Below, in pieces: positions 42,690-51,732 of a stretch of DNA of 64,000 bases. Location: NCBI GenBank assembly GCA_045110675.1, contig JBGCGJ010000006.1, forward strand, positions 342,495 through 406,494, written 5' to 3'. Origin of the DNA: JBALVT01 sp045110675. Lineage in GTDB: Bacteria > Pseudomonadota > Gammaproteobacteria > Pseudomonadales > Halieaceae. Position numbers and translations under genes: made by a program. Position 1 is the first letter of the stretch; each line of letters starts with the position of its first letter. The notes under the pieces are model-generated. The model worked only from the letters and a program-made list of their open reading frames with translations. It was not told the DNA's origin and searched no databases.

Positions 42690-45044
42690 TTGTCTTCGCA
42701 AACCATTGAGGGCTTTCTTCTCACACGAAACTGGCGAGACGGTGATCGGGGCATCGATCTGGAGTTCTGGTTTTCGACCGAAAACGGACCGATCTGTGTT
42801 CTTGTACAGCAACAGCGCAGTCTGTTTTTCCTCACAACATCGGAGGTGGAACAGGCTAAAGATTTGCTCCGTTCTGAACGAGGCGTGGAATTCAAATCGG
42901 TTGAGTTGAAAGACTTTTCCCTGGCGCCCGTGTTTGCCGTTTACTTTTCTCGCCATCAGCAACTTCGTCGCGCCGCTGACCTTCTTCGTGAACATGGTCT
43001 TAATCCTCTCGAAAGTGACATTAATCCTGCCGAACGATTTCTCATGGAACGGTTTATTTGTGGCAGTGCAGTGATTCAGGGTGAGTTGTTGTCGCGTGGT
43101 ACCCACAAAGTGTTGCGTAACCCAGCTCTCAAAGCTGTGTCTTACAAACCCACGCTAAGCGTCGCATCCATTGATATTGAGACAGCGATGGGTGGACTGC
43201 AGCTTTTTTCAATCGGTGTGCATGCCGTTCGCAATGGGGAACACACGCGTTTTGTACTGATGTTGGGCGAAGGCGCTACCCAGGTTTGGGTTACCAGCTA
43301 TCCCTCTCAGCGAGAGTTACTGTCAGCCTTTATCAAATGGGTAGAGGATTACGACCCCGATATTATGATTGGCTGGAATGTTGTGAATTTCGACTTTTGG
43401 TATTTGCAGCGCGTCGCCGATCATGAGGGCATTCGCCTGTCGCTGGGGCGTGACAGGCGTGTCGCTCACTGGCGTGACCTCGACGACGAAGGCAACCGTA
43501 AAACCTTGCAGATACCCGGGAGAGTGATACTTGATGGCATCGAGCTGTTGCGTGCCGCGTTTTATCGATTTGAGAGTTTTTCCTTGGAAAACGTCTCTCG
43601 AGAAATCCTTGGTGATGGAAAACTGCTGACGGGCGGTGGTAGAGGATATGAAATCTCAGAACTGTTTGCCGACGATAAGACGGCATTAGCTCAATACAAT
43701 CTCAAGGATTGCGAGCTCGTCTCCGATATTTTTGATGCGACGGGGTTGTTGGACTTTGCGCTGGCCCGAACCTTCATGACCGGTTTAAATCTTGATCGCA
43801 TGGGTGGTTCGGTGGCTTCTTTCGACAATTTGTATTTACCTCGTCTGCATCGCAGCGGCTATATTGCGCCAACCGCGAGTACTGAGCTGGTTGGCAGTCC
43901 AGGTGGCTATGTACTTGATTCAATGCCCGGCATGTACGATCACGTCCTGGTGCTGGATTTCAAGAGTTTGTATCCCAGCATAATCCTCACCTTCTTTATT
44001 GATCCTTTGGGTTTGGCTCTAGGTTTATCGGAAGGAGCCTCCGGGGGGGATTTGGTCGAGGGTTTTGACGAAGCACAATTTGTGCGCGAAGGTCATATTC
44101 TTCCAGAATTGATTCGTCAGTTATGGGATAAAAGAGATGAGGCTAAAGCCGAAGGTAATTCGGCGCTGTCCCAGGCCATTAAGATCATTATGAACTCCTT
44201 CTACGGTGTTTTGGGCACCCCGGGCTGCCGCTTTTATGACCCTCGCCTGGTCAGCTCTATTACCCGTCGAGGTCATGAAGTTCTTCAAAAAACTCGCGAC
44301 TATATTGAATCAGCCGGGCAAAAGGTTATTTATGGAGACACGGATTCAGTTTTTGTCTGGATAGAGTCGGCCGAGGATGATGCTAGTGCCGTTGCAGTTG
44401 GAAAAGACTTGGAGCGCAAGCTCAATCAATTTTGGTGCGAGACTTTACGCGAGGAGCATCAATTAGACTGCGCTTTGGAACTGGAGTTTGAAACGCACTA
44501 CAAACGCTTTCTTATGCCCACAATTCGAGGGTCAGAAAAGGGCAGTAAGAAACGCTATGCCGGGGTTGTCAGTTCTGAAACGGGAGACAAGCTGGTATTT
44601 AAAGGGCTGGAAAATGTGCGCACCGACTGGACAAAACTGGCGCGCGATTTTCAGGAAGAGCTCTATAGACGTATTTTTATGCGTGAGCCCTATGAAGATT
44701 TGGTGGTGGAAACCACCGCTCGTGTGTTAGCGGGCGAAGAGGATGACCAGCTGGTGTATCGCAAGCGATTGCGTCGCAAGTTAAATGACTATCAGCGCAA
44801 TGTTCCGCCGCACGTTCAGGCCGCGAGACTCTGCGAGGCGCGCGGTTTAACTGTGCCGTCCCGCGGTGATTGGATAGAGTACGTGATCACCACAAGTGGC
44901 GCTGAACCCGCAGCCAGCCAGCTGGCGGCGATAGATTATCAGCACTACGTTGACCGACAGTTAGAGCCGGTTGCCGATGGTATTCTGGGCTTTGTAGGCA
45001 ACTCATTTCGCACTCTGGTTGATAAGCAGATTACACTTTTTTAG
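42690..45044 (+). CDS. polB: DNA polymerase II
   Basis: Family B polymerase with proofreading, 784 residues (E. coli 783). Start is TTG, six bases after GGAG. Exonuclease motifs are SIDIETAMGGLQ, NVVNFDFWYLQR and NLKDCELVSDI; polymerase motifs are LDFKSLYPSIILTFFIDP (A), IIMNSFYGVLGTPG (B) and YGDTDSVFVWI (C). The end with LVDKQITLF contains the QITLF clamp-binding peptide. In E. coli it is SOS-induced; I see no clear LexA box upstream here. The upstream gap to the pentapeptide gene is 120 bases, divergent. Confidence 0.97.
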   Translation: MSSQTIEGFLLTRNWRDGDRGIDLEFWFSTENGPICVLVQQQRSLFFLTTSEVEQAKDLLRSERGVEFKSVELKDFSLAPVFAVYFSRHQQLRRAADLLREHGLNPLESDINPAERFLMERFICGSAVIQGELLSRGTHKVLRNPALKAVSYKPTLSVASIDIETAMGGLQLFSIGVHAVRNGEHTRFVLMLGEGATQVWVTSYPSQRELLSAFIKWVEDYDPDIMIGWNVVNFDFWYLQRVADHEGIRLSLGRDRRVAHWRDLDDEGNRKTLQIPGRVILDGIELLRAAFYRFESFSLENVSREILGDGKLLTGGGRGYEISELFADDKTALAQYNLKDCELVSDIFDATGLLDFALARTFMTGLNLDRMGGSVASFDNLYLPRLHRSGYIAPTASTELVGSPGGYVLDSMPGMYDHVLVLDFKSLYPSIILTFFIDPLGLALGLSEGASGGDLVEGFDEAQFVREGHILPELIRQLWDKRDEAKAEGNSALSQAIKIIMNSFYGVLGTPGCRFYDPRLVSSITRRGHEVLQKTRDYIESAGQKVIYGDTDSVFVWIESAEDDASAVAVGKDLERKLNQFWCETLREEHQLDCALELEFETHYKRFLMPTIRGSEKGSKKRYAGVVSSETGDKLVFKGLENVRTDWTKLARDFQEELYRRIFMREPYEDLVVETTARVLAGEEDDQLVYRKRLRRKLNDYQRNVPPHVQAARLCEARGLTVPSRGDWIEYVITTSGAEPAASQLAAIDYQHYVDRQLEPVADGILGFVGNSFRTLVDKQITLF

Positions 45045-45076
45045 TTGCCGGCATAGCCGCCAAATCAGGGATTGAC

Positions 45077-46078
45077 TTACTCTCCGAAAAACTCGGTTCG
45101 TAGATCTGCGTAATCCTGCTCGGCTAGCCGAGGCCCATAATTCGCTACAATCTTTCCAGCGCAGAGGCTGGCAAACCGGCCGGCTGTGGCGAAATCTTCA
45201 CCGCGAGTCAGGGCATATAGGAATGCTCCAGCAAACATATCGCCTGCGCCATTACTATCCAATGCATGAACGCGATGGACTGGTATTTCGGTGGTAGTGG
45301 AACCGTCAAATACGATTGCGCCCTGGTCACCCCTTGTCAAAGCGAAACTACTGGCAGTTTTCTTGAGCCCTTCGATCGCGACGTCGAGATCCTGGGTATC
45401 CGACCAGCCCTTCGCTTCAGCTTCGTTGCAAAATATTAGATCCACTTTTTTGCCGATGATTTCCTGCATTCCGTCCCGAAAAAACTCGACCATGCCCGGA
45501 TCGGAAAAACTCAATGCGGTTTTCACGCCAGCGGCCTGGGCGATTTCACGGGTTCTGATCGCGGCTTCACGGCTAGTGTCGGCCGTCACACGATAGCCTT
45601 CTATGTATACCCACTCCGAGTTTTCAATAGCCGCGCTATCCACCTGATCGACAGACAAGGTGTCGTTGATCGCCAGGTAAGAATTCATGCTTCGCTCGGC
45701 ATCCGGGGTAATCAACACCAGGCATTTCCCAGTGATGCCGTTCTCTCGAGGCCCGGTCATACTGTGATCGACACCCGCAGCTTCAAGATCGGCTATGTAA
45801 ATGTCTCCGTCGATATCATTGGCAACTTTACACGACATAAAAGCCGGTGCGCCAAACAGCGCTGAAGCGATGACCGAATTTCCACCGCTGCCACCACTGC
45901 TGTGTACCGCCGTTATCAAATGACCTTCCAGGTGTCCCAGTAACTCTTTCAAGCGGTCTTCATCCACCAGTGTCATAAGGCCCTTTTCGACGTTCATATT
46001 CGCTAGATCGGAATCGTCGACTTTAATTTCTGTGTCAACGAGCGCTGCGCCGATACCGTAGACTTTGTATTTTTTCAT
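45077..46078 (-). CDS. Adenosine kinase-like PfkB family kinase
   Basis: Ribokinase-fold kinase of 333 residues when started at ATG 46078 (MKKYKVYGIGAALVDTEI); an in-frame start seven codons upstream exists. Signatures: VHSSGGSGGNSVIASALFGA near 65, CNEAEAK, and the second PfkB signature DSNGAGDMFAGAFLYAL with the catalytic Asp. The N-terminal GIGAALVDTEI and the GGSGGN motif fit bacterial enzymes annotated as adenosine kinase. Convergent with polB (32-base gap) and divergent from mrcB. Confidence 0.82.
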   Translation of the reverse strand: MKKYKVYGIGAALVDTEIKVDDSDLANMNVEKGLMTLVDEDRLKELLGHLEGHLITAVHSSGGSGGNSVIASALFGAPAFMSCKVANDIDGDIYIADLEAAGVDHSMTGPRENGITGKCLVLITPDAERSMNSYLAINDTLSVDQVDSAAIENSEWVYIEGYRVTADTSREAAIRTREIAQAAGVKTALSFSDPGMVEFFRDGMQEIIGKKVDLIFCNEAEAKGWSDTQDLDVAIEGLKKTASSFALTRGDQGAIVFDGSTTTEIPVHRVHALDSNGAGDMFAGAFLYALTRGEDFATAGRFASLCAGKIVANYGPRLAEQDYADLRTEFFGE

Positions 46079-46173
46079 TCTCTGGGAGCCCTGTGTCAAT
46101 TTGCCGGCTATTATCCTGATCCTCGCTCGAAATGAAAGCGTGCGGGGCGTTCTGTGTTGTACACTTCCACTCC

Positions 46174-48429
46174 ATGATTCGTACCCGCCACCTTCTGCTC
46201 AAGCTAGTCCTAACCATCAGCGTTCTTGCGGGCCTTTGCCTGGTGTATTTAGACGCGAAAATTACCAGCACTTTTGCGAACAAGATGTGGGAGCTTCCCG
46301 CCACAGTCTATGCAAGACCCTTGGAATTGTTTGTAGGGGCAAATCTCAATAAGAATGACTTGGCCTTTGAGTTGGAGTCACTCGGTTATCGACCCGTTGC
46401 AAAGCCCAAGGAGCCTGGCCAGAGCGCGCAAGCCGGCAATCGCTTTGAAATCTTTACCCGTGGATTCAAATTTCCCCAGGAGCGAGAGCCTTCAAGGCAT
46501 GTCCGTGTCGTTTTGGAAGGCGATCGTGTGGCTTCGTTGTCTTCGCGAGGCAGAGACATAGACCTTATGCGTCTCGATCCCGTCCGAATCGGCGGTATCT
46601 ATCCCTCTCATGGTGAAGATCGCGTACTTGTTCGGCTCGATGATGTCCCCGAGTCGATTCGGCTGGGTTTGCTCGCGGTTGAAGACAGGAACTTCTACCA
46701 GCACTGGGGCTTTTCCATATCGGGCATTGGCCGAGCATTGCTCAGCAATCTGCGTTCCGGTCAGGTGGTGGCTGGTGGCAGCACTGTCACCCAGCAGTTA
46801 GTTAAGAATTATTACCTGACTCCCGAGAGAACACTCATTCGCAAGTTAACCGAAGTGTTGATGGCGGTGTTACTTGAATTTCATTCCAGCAAGGATGAGA
46901 TTCTCGAGAGCTACATCAACGAAGTCTATCTCGGCCAGGAAGGCCCGCGATCGATTCACGGTTTTGCGCTTGCAGCCAGGCATTATTTCGATACTCCGCT
47001 GGACCGTTTGGGCTTGCACCAACAGGCCTTACTCGTTGGAATGATCAAAGGGCCTTCCCTGTATAACCCCCTCAGAAATCCAGACCGAGCCCTGGAGCGT
47101 AGAAATGTAGTTCTGGATGTGATGGCGGGGCAGGGAGTTATATCGCTGGAGCACGCCATCGTCGCGAAAGCGATGCCGCTGGGCCTCAATGCGCAGGGGC
47201 AAATTCGAAATTCCTATCCTGCCTTTCTCGATTTGGTGCGTAGGCAGCTGCGGCTCGAATATCATGACGATGATCTCACTACGCTCGGGCTCAGCATATT
47301 TACGAGTTTTGACCCCTTGGTACAACGTCAAATTGAGCGAAGTACCACTTCGGTGATGGATGAGCTAGATAGTTCGGGAAAGTTGCAGTCCGCGACGGTA
47401 GTGACACGTTTTGACACGGGAGAAGTTGCCGCATTGGTCGGGGGTCGCAAAGTTCGATACGCCGGTTTTAATCGAGCCTTGGATGCGCGCCGTCCCGCCG
47501 GTTCACTGCTGAAGCCGGCTGTCTATCTTGCCGCGTTAGAGCAACCTGAGATCTATAATCTGGCGACCCCACTTGATGACTCTGAAGTCACCGTAGAAGG
47601 GCCCGGCGGTAAAACTTGGCAACCACGCAATTTTGACCGCACTTCCCACGGGCAGGTTTTGCTGCACACTGCGCTTTCAAAATCCTACAATCTTGCCACT
47701 GCGCGATTGGGTATGAATCTTGGTTTGGATTCGGTGGTGGATATACTGCGAAGATTGGGCATTGACGGTCCTATCCCCGAAGTGCCAGCCCTCACTTTGG
47801 GTGCCGGAGAATATTCGCCCATGGATATCGCTGCCCTGTATCAAACCGTGGCGGCAGGTGGCTTTCGCATGCCACTGCGCAGTATCAGGGATATTGTCGA
47901 TGCGCGAGGTCAGGCTCTTCGGCGTTATCCTCTGGAATACGACAGAACCGTTGGCTTGCAAGCGATGCACTTACTGCACTACGCTATGCGCGAAGTTGTT
48001 CGTGAAGGCACTGGAAGAGGCGTCTATCGTTTTCTTAAAAGTGATTTTGAAGTGGCCGGAAAGACCGGCACGACCAATGAGAATCGGGATTCCTGGTTCG
48101 CCGGGTTTAGCGGAGACTTGCTGGCTGTTTCCTGGATCGGCCACGACGATAACAAGAGCACGGGCCTCACCGGCGCTAGTGGGGCCCTCAAGGTATGGGC
48201 TCACTTTATGGCTGCGGCGAGTGAACGATCCTTAAGCTATCGTATGCCCGATGGTATTCAGACTCATTGGATTGAGAGTGAGACTGGACAGTTAACGTTA
48301 GAAGGGTGCCCCAATGCACGTTTGTTGCCATTTATTACTGATTCCGAACCCCTTGAACATACAGGATGCGAAGTACGTAAAACACCAGTGAGAAATTGGT
48401 TTCAATCATTGTTTGGCCGGGGGAAATAG
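46174..48429 (+). CDS. mrcB: Penicillin-binding protein 1B, bifunctional peptidoglycan synthase
   Basis: Class A PBP (751 residues from ATG 46174; ATG 46132 also possible). A membrane span (about 8-27) is followed by the UB2H domain (about 55-130), the glycosyltransferase GT51 with the Glu in AVEDRNFYQHWG near 170 and GGSTVTQQLVKNYYL, and the transpeptidase with Ser in RPAGSLLKPAVYL at about 444, SKSYN and AGKTGTTNENRDSW. The UB2H domain is the docking site for lipoprotein activators. A TPR lipoprotein gene starts at the stop codon. Confidence 0.96.
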   Translation: MIRTRHLLLKLVLTISVLAGLCLVYLDAKITSTFANKMWELPATVYARPLELFVGANLNKNDLAFELESLGYRPVAKPKEPGQSAQAGNRFEIFTRGFKFPQEREPSRHVRVVLEGDRVASLSSRGRDIDLMRLDPVRIGGIYPSHGEDRVLVRLDDVPESIRLGLLAVEDRNFYQHWGFSISGIGRALLSNLRSGQVVAGGSTVTQQLVKNYYLTPERTLIRKLTEVLMAVLLEFHSSKDEILESYINEVYLGQEGPRSIHGFALAARHYFDTPLDRLGLHQQALLVGMIKGPSLYNPLRNPDRALERRNVVLDVMAGQGVISLEHAIVAKAMPLGLNAQGQIRNSYPAFLDLVRRQLRLEYHDDDLTTLGLSIFTSFDPLVQRQIERSTTSVMDELDSSGKLQSATVVTRFDTGEVAALVGGRKVRYAGFNRALDARRPAGSLLKPAVYLAALEQPEIYNLATPLDDSEVTVEGPGGKTWQPRNFDRTSHGQVLLHTALSKSYNLATARLGMNLGLDSVVDILRRLGIDGPIPEVPALTLGAGEYSPMDIAALYQTVAAGGFRMPLRSIRDIVDARGQALRRYPLEYDRTVGLQAMHLLHYAMREVVREGTGRGVYRFLKSDFEVAGKTGTTNENRDSWFAGFSGDLLAVSWIGHDDNKSTGLTGASGALKVWAHFMAAASERSLSYRMPDGIQTHWIESETGQLTLEGCPNARLLPFITDSEPLEHTGCEVRKTPVRNWFQSLFGRGK

Positions 48430-48869
48430 TGTCTAAATTGTGTTGCGCGATCAAAGTGCTGGGGTTGTATTCCCTGATCTTTTTGAGTGGTTGTACTTTG
48501 TACAGTGTTCCCGGGTCTGAACCTGTTCCCGTTGAACCCGGCTCGGAGCCCATTCCTGTGGAGCCCCCACCCGAGGTAACCAAGCCGGAGTTGGAGCCAT
48601 CGGCACCAGAACCCGACACCTCCGGAGCCTATAAAGGCCTGCTCGAGAAAGCAAATACTGCGGCTGCACGAGGAGACTACGAACAGTCTTTGGCGCTCCT
48701 GGAACGCGCTCAGCGAATTGACCCCGACGCAGGAGAGATTTACTTAAGCCTGGCGAAAACCTATCGTGCCAAAGGTGACGATAAGTTGGCTGCCGCCACG
48801 GCAGAGCGTGGCATGTTGTATTGCGATGGTCTTGTTCAGTGTGAGGCCTTGCGTGCGTACTTGCGTTGA
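48429..48869 (+). CDS. LpoP-like TPR lipoprotein, likely PBP1b activator
   Basis: Outer membrane lipoprotein candidate of 146 residues. The GTG start overlaps the mrcB stop (TAGTG). Lipobox is SLIFLSGC with Cys at about 21. A Pro/Glu-rich linker with two near repeats (EPVPVEPGSEPIPVEP) is followed by two TPR units (GAYKGLLEKANTAAARGDYE, then EIYLSLAKTYRAKGDDKLAA). In Pseudomonas aeruginosa LpoP, a lipoprotein with this layout encoded next to PBP1b, activates that synthase. Same role is expected here, inferred from operon and architecture. Confidence 0.85.
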   Translation: MSKLCCAIKVLGLYSLIFLSGCTLYSVPGSEPVPVEPGSEPIPVEPPPEVTKPELEPSAPEPDTSGAYKGLLEKANTAAARGDYEQSLALLERAQRIDPDAGEIYLSLAKTYRAKGDDKLAAATAERGMLYCDGLVQCEALRAYLR

Positions 48870-48904
48870 GCTTGGGTCCAGCTCACTTAGCGCTTGCCAA
48901 TATC

Positions 48905-50380
48905 CTAGGCGCAGTAAACTTCAAATCCATTTTCTACCGCTTCAAATCTCAAGTGCTGGTTAATGCATTTTGGTATATCGCCGGCCGAGTGACTCACGAA
49001 AATAATCTGCGTATCTGAGTTTTCCGCGATGTGGTCGATGGCGCGCAATATCAGCTTGCGGTGGTGTCCATCCAAGCCAAGAGTGGGTTCGTCGAGCAAC
49101 AAGATAATCGGAGACTTCACCACTGCCCTGGCTAATAAGACCATTCGCTGTATGCCGAATGAAAGTTCGTCAAAGTTGTTTTTCGCGTAGGAGGCCAACC
49201 CCAGGGCGGCTAGCCACTGTTCGGCAATATCTCGTTGTACATCGCCCCAATCATCATACAAGCCAATCGTGTCGAAGAATCCGGATATCACGACCTCGAT
49301 CACTTTCATGCCGGTGACATAGTTTAGATGCAGCTGGGTATCCAGTTGGCCGTATTTTTGTTTGATATCCCAAACACTCTCGCCACTCCCGCGTCGAATA
49401 CCAAACAATGTGATGTTCTGCCCGTACGCTTTGTGATTGTCTCCGGTCACTAAACTTAGTAGGGTGGTTTTTCCACAGCCGTTAGGGCCGGACACACAGC
49501 AGTGTTGTGCCCGCTCGAAACGCCAGCTGACTTCACGCAGCACTTCTAATTCGCCATAGCTTACCGACACGTGATCGAGCTCCAGCAGTGGACCCTCCCC
49601 AGGGATCTCATAGTGTCTGGGAGCCGGTGGTGGTAGCTGTTCGAGAGCAAATAGCTCCGGGTTCATAAGGTCATTGACAAGCCCGCTGTGCAAGACCTCA
49701 TCTCGAGGTCCTTGGGCGATAATTTCACCTCGATCCATTGCCATCACATGGCTTACCGATGCGGGCACATCTTCCACTTGTCTGCATAGTAATAAGATAG
49801 GTAGGTCGGAAATCAATAGCTCCTCAATAACACACTTCAATTCCTCCTGGCTCGCTAGATCGAGACCATCGAGTGGACTGTCCAGAATCAGTAGGCCTGG
49901 ATCGCTCAGAATAGCCTTTATTAGTAGCGTTTTACGCATTTCTCCCGTTGAGATATATCGAAGCCCACGATTTAAAATATGCCCAATTCCCAGGCGCTCT
50001 ACCCAAGCTTTGTAAACATCGTCCGGTTCACGATTTCCCAGAATGATGCTTGCTACCTGTGTTCCCGGATCGCTGGCGTCGGCCCGAAATTCGGAATCAT
50101 CGAGTTTTTTATCGCGATCACATAGCGACTTTTGTTGTTCGAAACACACATAGGCGACACCGGAGCTTTCTAGCTTATCAGAGCGAATAATAGTGCCTGA
50201 GGCATGATTATTCTGCCGGCAAATAACATTGGCGAGGCTTGTTTTGCCTGAGCCGTTCGGGCCAAGGCATGCCCACTGCTGACCTGGCAAGAGGTCCCAA
50301 TGTACCTCGCGTAGTGCAGGTAACGCTCTGTAGACCAAGCCAACATCTCTCAGATGCAAGCATGCAGTGGGGCTGTTCAT
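48905..50380 (-). CDS. ModF-like double ABC ATPase
   Basis: Protein of 491 residues (E. coli ModF 490) with two ABC ATPase domains and no membrane part. First Walker A is GPNGSGKTSLANVI near 36; its signature is degenerate (ISTGEMRKTLLIKAIL), followed by LLILDSPLDGLDLA. Second Walker A is GPNGCGKTTLLSLV near 297, with LSFGIQRMVLLARAVV and LLLDEPTLGLDGHH. ATG 50380 was chosen; the frame to 50632 runs into the next gene. In E. coli ModF has been linked to photorepair and molybdate regulon; no modABC genes occur here. Function is uncertain. Confidence 0.85.
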   Translation of the reverse strand: MNSPTACLHLRDVGLVYRALPALREVHWDLLPGQQWACLGPNGSGKTSLANVICRQNNHASGTIIRSDKLESSGVAYVCFEQQKSLCDRDKKLDDSEFRADASDPGTQVASIILGNREPDDVYKAWVERLGIGHILNRGLRYISTGEMRKTLLIKAILSDPGLLILDSPLDGLDLASQEELKCVIEELLISDLPILLLCRQVEDVPASVSHVMAMDRGEIIAQGPRDEVLHSGLVNDLMNPELFALEQLPPPAPRHYEIPGEGPLLELDHVSVSYGELEVLREVSWRFERAQHCCVSGPNGCGKTTLLSLVTGDNHKAYGQNITLFGIRRGSGESVWDIKQKYGQLDTQLHLNYVTGMKVIEVVISGFFDTIGLYDDWGDVQRDIAEQWLAALGLASYAKNNFDELSFGIQRMVLLARAVVKSPIILLLDEPTLGLDGHHRKLILRAIDHIAENSDTQIIFVSHSAGDIPKCINQHLRFEAVENGFEVYCA

Positions 50381-50486
50381 ATTTGTTTGACTTCTCTGTG
50401 GAGCGGGGCGCCATAGAATAATGCCTCTTGCCACCACCCGCCAGTACTGGCTTAATCTTGAACCGTCTTTAACAAGTGGTTGGTTT

Positions 50487-51107
50487 GTGTCGGTATCGCT
50501 TTTACAGCTAATAGAAACCGAATTGTCTGCGTATAGCCCAGGTAAGAAATTGCTGCGACCGCTAATGAAGCGTTCGGCCGTGGCAATGATTCTGCAGTTG
50601 CGGCAAGGCGAGCTGAATATATTGATGATCAAACGCGCGGATCGCGAAGGCGACCCCTGGTCCGGCCATATGGCGTTCCCGGGGGGGCGAATGGACCCTG
50701 AAGATGCCCACGGTTATGCGGTGGCAGTGCGAGAAACTGAGGAAGAAGTTGGCTTGAGCCTAGGTGAACAAGATCAGTGCATCGGCCGGCTATCGGAAGT
50801 TAACGCACGGCCGAGACCCGGTTCATTTGGTATGGCCGTCAGCCCTTTTGTTTTTCGACTTGATCGTGAGGTGTCGTTTACCCCGAACTATGAAGTTGCC
50901 GAGGTGGTGTGGGTGCCTCTGGAATTTTTACTCGACCCTGGTAATCGCGAAAAAATGACCTGGAAGTTTAAAGGCGCAGAAATTCCTCTGTCTTGCTATA
51001 TGTACGAGGGGAGGAGAATTTGGGGTTTGTCGCTGATGATGTTAGACGAGCTCATCGATTTGATTGAGGGTCGCCCCCGCAAGAAAAGGCCCTGGCGTCG
51101 TCGTTAG
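50487..51107 (+). CDS. NUDIX hydrolase, CoA-pyrophosphatase-like (NudL family)
   Basis: Hydrolase of 206 residues from GTG 50487; an ATG at 50421 would add 22 residues without a ribosome binding site. The NUDIX box holds FPGGRMDPEDA and AVRETEEEVGLSL, and the preceding LMIKRADREGDPWSGHMAF matches the NudL-type signature for CoA. E. coli NudL splits CoA to 3',5'-ADP and phosphopantetheine; the real substrate here is inferred. The gene is divergent from modF (starts about 40-106 bases apart) and convergent with the exported protein gene. Confidence 0.83.
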   Translation: MSVSLLQLIETELSAYSPGKKLLRPLMKRSAVAMILQLRQGELNILMIKRADREGDPWSGHMAFPGGRMDPEDAHGYAVAVRETEEEVGLSLGEQDQCIGRLSEVNARPRPGSFGMAVSPFVFRLDREVSFTPNYEVAEVVWVPLEFLLDPGNREKMTWKFKGAEIPLSCYMYEGRRIWGLSLMMLDELIDLIEGRPRKKRPWRRR

Positions 51108-51724
51108 CCTTCCTCTCGTAAAAAAGCCTTGGTATCCAGCATCAGGTCTCGCAAGGCAGGGTCCTCGGTGCTGGCCTTGATCAAGGCATCAACACCAATA
51201 TGACCAGAAATATAGTCTGCCAACAAATCCACCAGTACAGGGGTCATTTTGGGTTCTCGCACCCACCGAGGCGCATTTACCAGGTTGCCGGTGACAAGAT
51301 TTTCCGTTTGACTTAACCAATAACCGCCGCAACTGGATAGGCTGTAGTCACCTACCCTGCCATAACTGATATTGGGCGTACTGGGATTAAAACCCCCTGG
51401 AATGATTTCTGTAATTTTCTCCAGCGCCATTACCCACTGACTGTTCTGTGGGAAAAGCTCGGGTTCAGGGCGGCAATAATCACCGGTCTTCAGCCAGATA
51501 CGGATATCGCTGCGAGTATCATCGCCGCGAAAGAGACGCTCAATCCTGAGGTCTATTGAATTTCCCTTACCGGAGATGACCGTGCCGCTGATGACCAAAT
51601 CAGCGCGCGCTTGCACCTCGCTGAAAGAGCCTTCCCACAAACACTGACATTCAGCAATGCTATATACAGGTACTGCAGAAAATAGGCCTGCGAGCAAAAC
51701 GGATTTGAAGCTACGGCTTCGCAA
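51104..51724 (-). CDS. Exported Cys-containing protein of unknown function
   Basis: Protein of 206 residues. The probable start is TTG 51724, nine bases after the hemB stop; it gives a signal peptide (RSRSFKSVLLAGLFSAVPV, cleavage at SIAEC). Six cysteines remain in the mature part (ECQCLWEG, TGDYCRPEP, SLSSCGGYW and others). The region ADLVISGTVISGKGNSIDLR followed by a strand-rich stretch resembles the NTR/TIMP fold, but this is only a pattern impression. It ends four bases into the NUDIX gene on the other strand. Last gene of a possible clcA-hemJ-hemL-hemB unit; no known function. Confidence 0.72.
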   Translation of the reverse strand: MRSRSFKSVLLAGLFSAVPVYSIAECQCLWEGSFSEVQARADLVISGTVISGKGNSIDLRIERLFRGDDTRSDIRIWLKTGDYCRPEPELFPQNSQWVMALEKITEIIPGGFNPSTPNISYGRVGDYSLSSCGGYWLSQTENLVTGNLVNAPRWVREPKMTPVLVDLLADYISGHIGVDALIKASTEDPALRDLMLDTKAFLREEG

Positions 51725-51732
51725 GGGCTGAC

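Noticed and set aside
42663..43106. Minus-strand frame antisense to polB
   Set aside because: Shadow of the conserved polB reading frame, with no support of its own.
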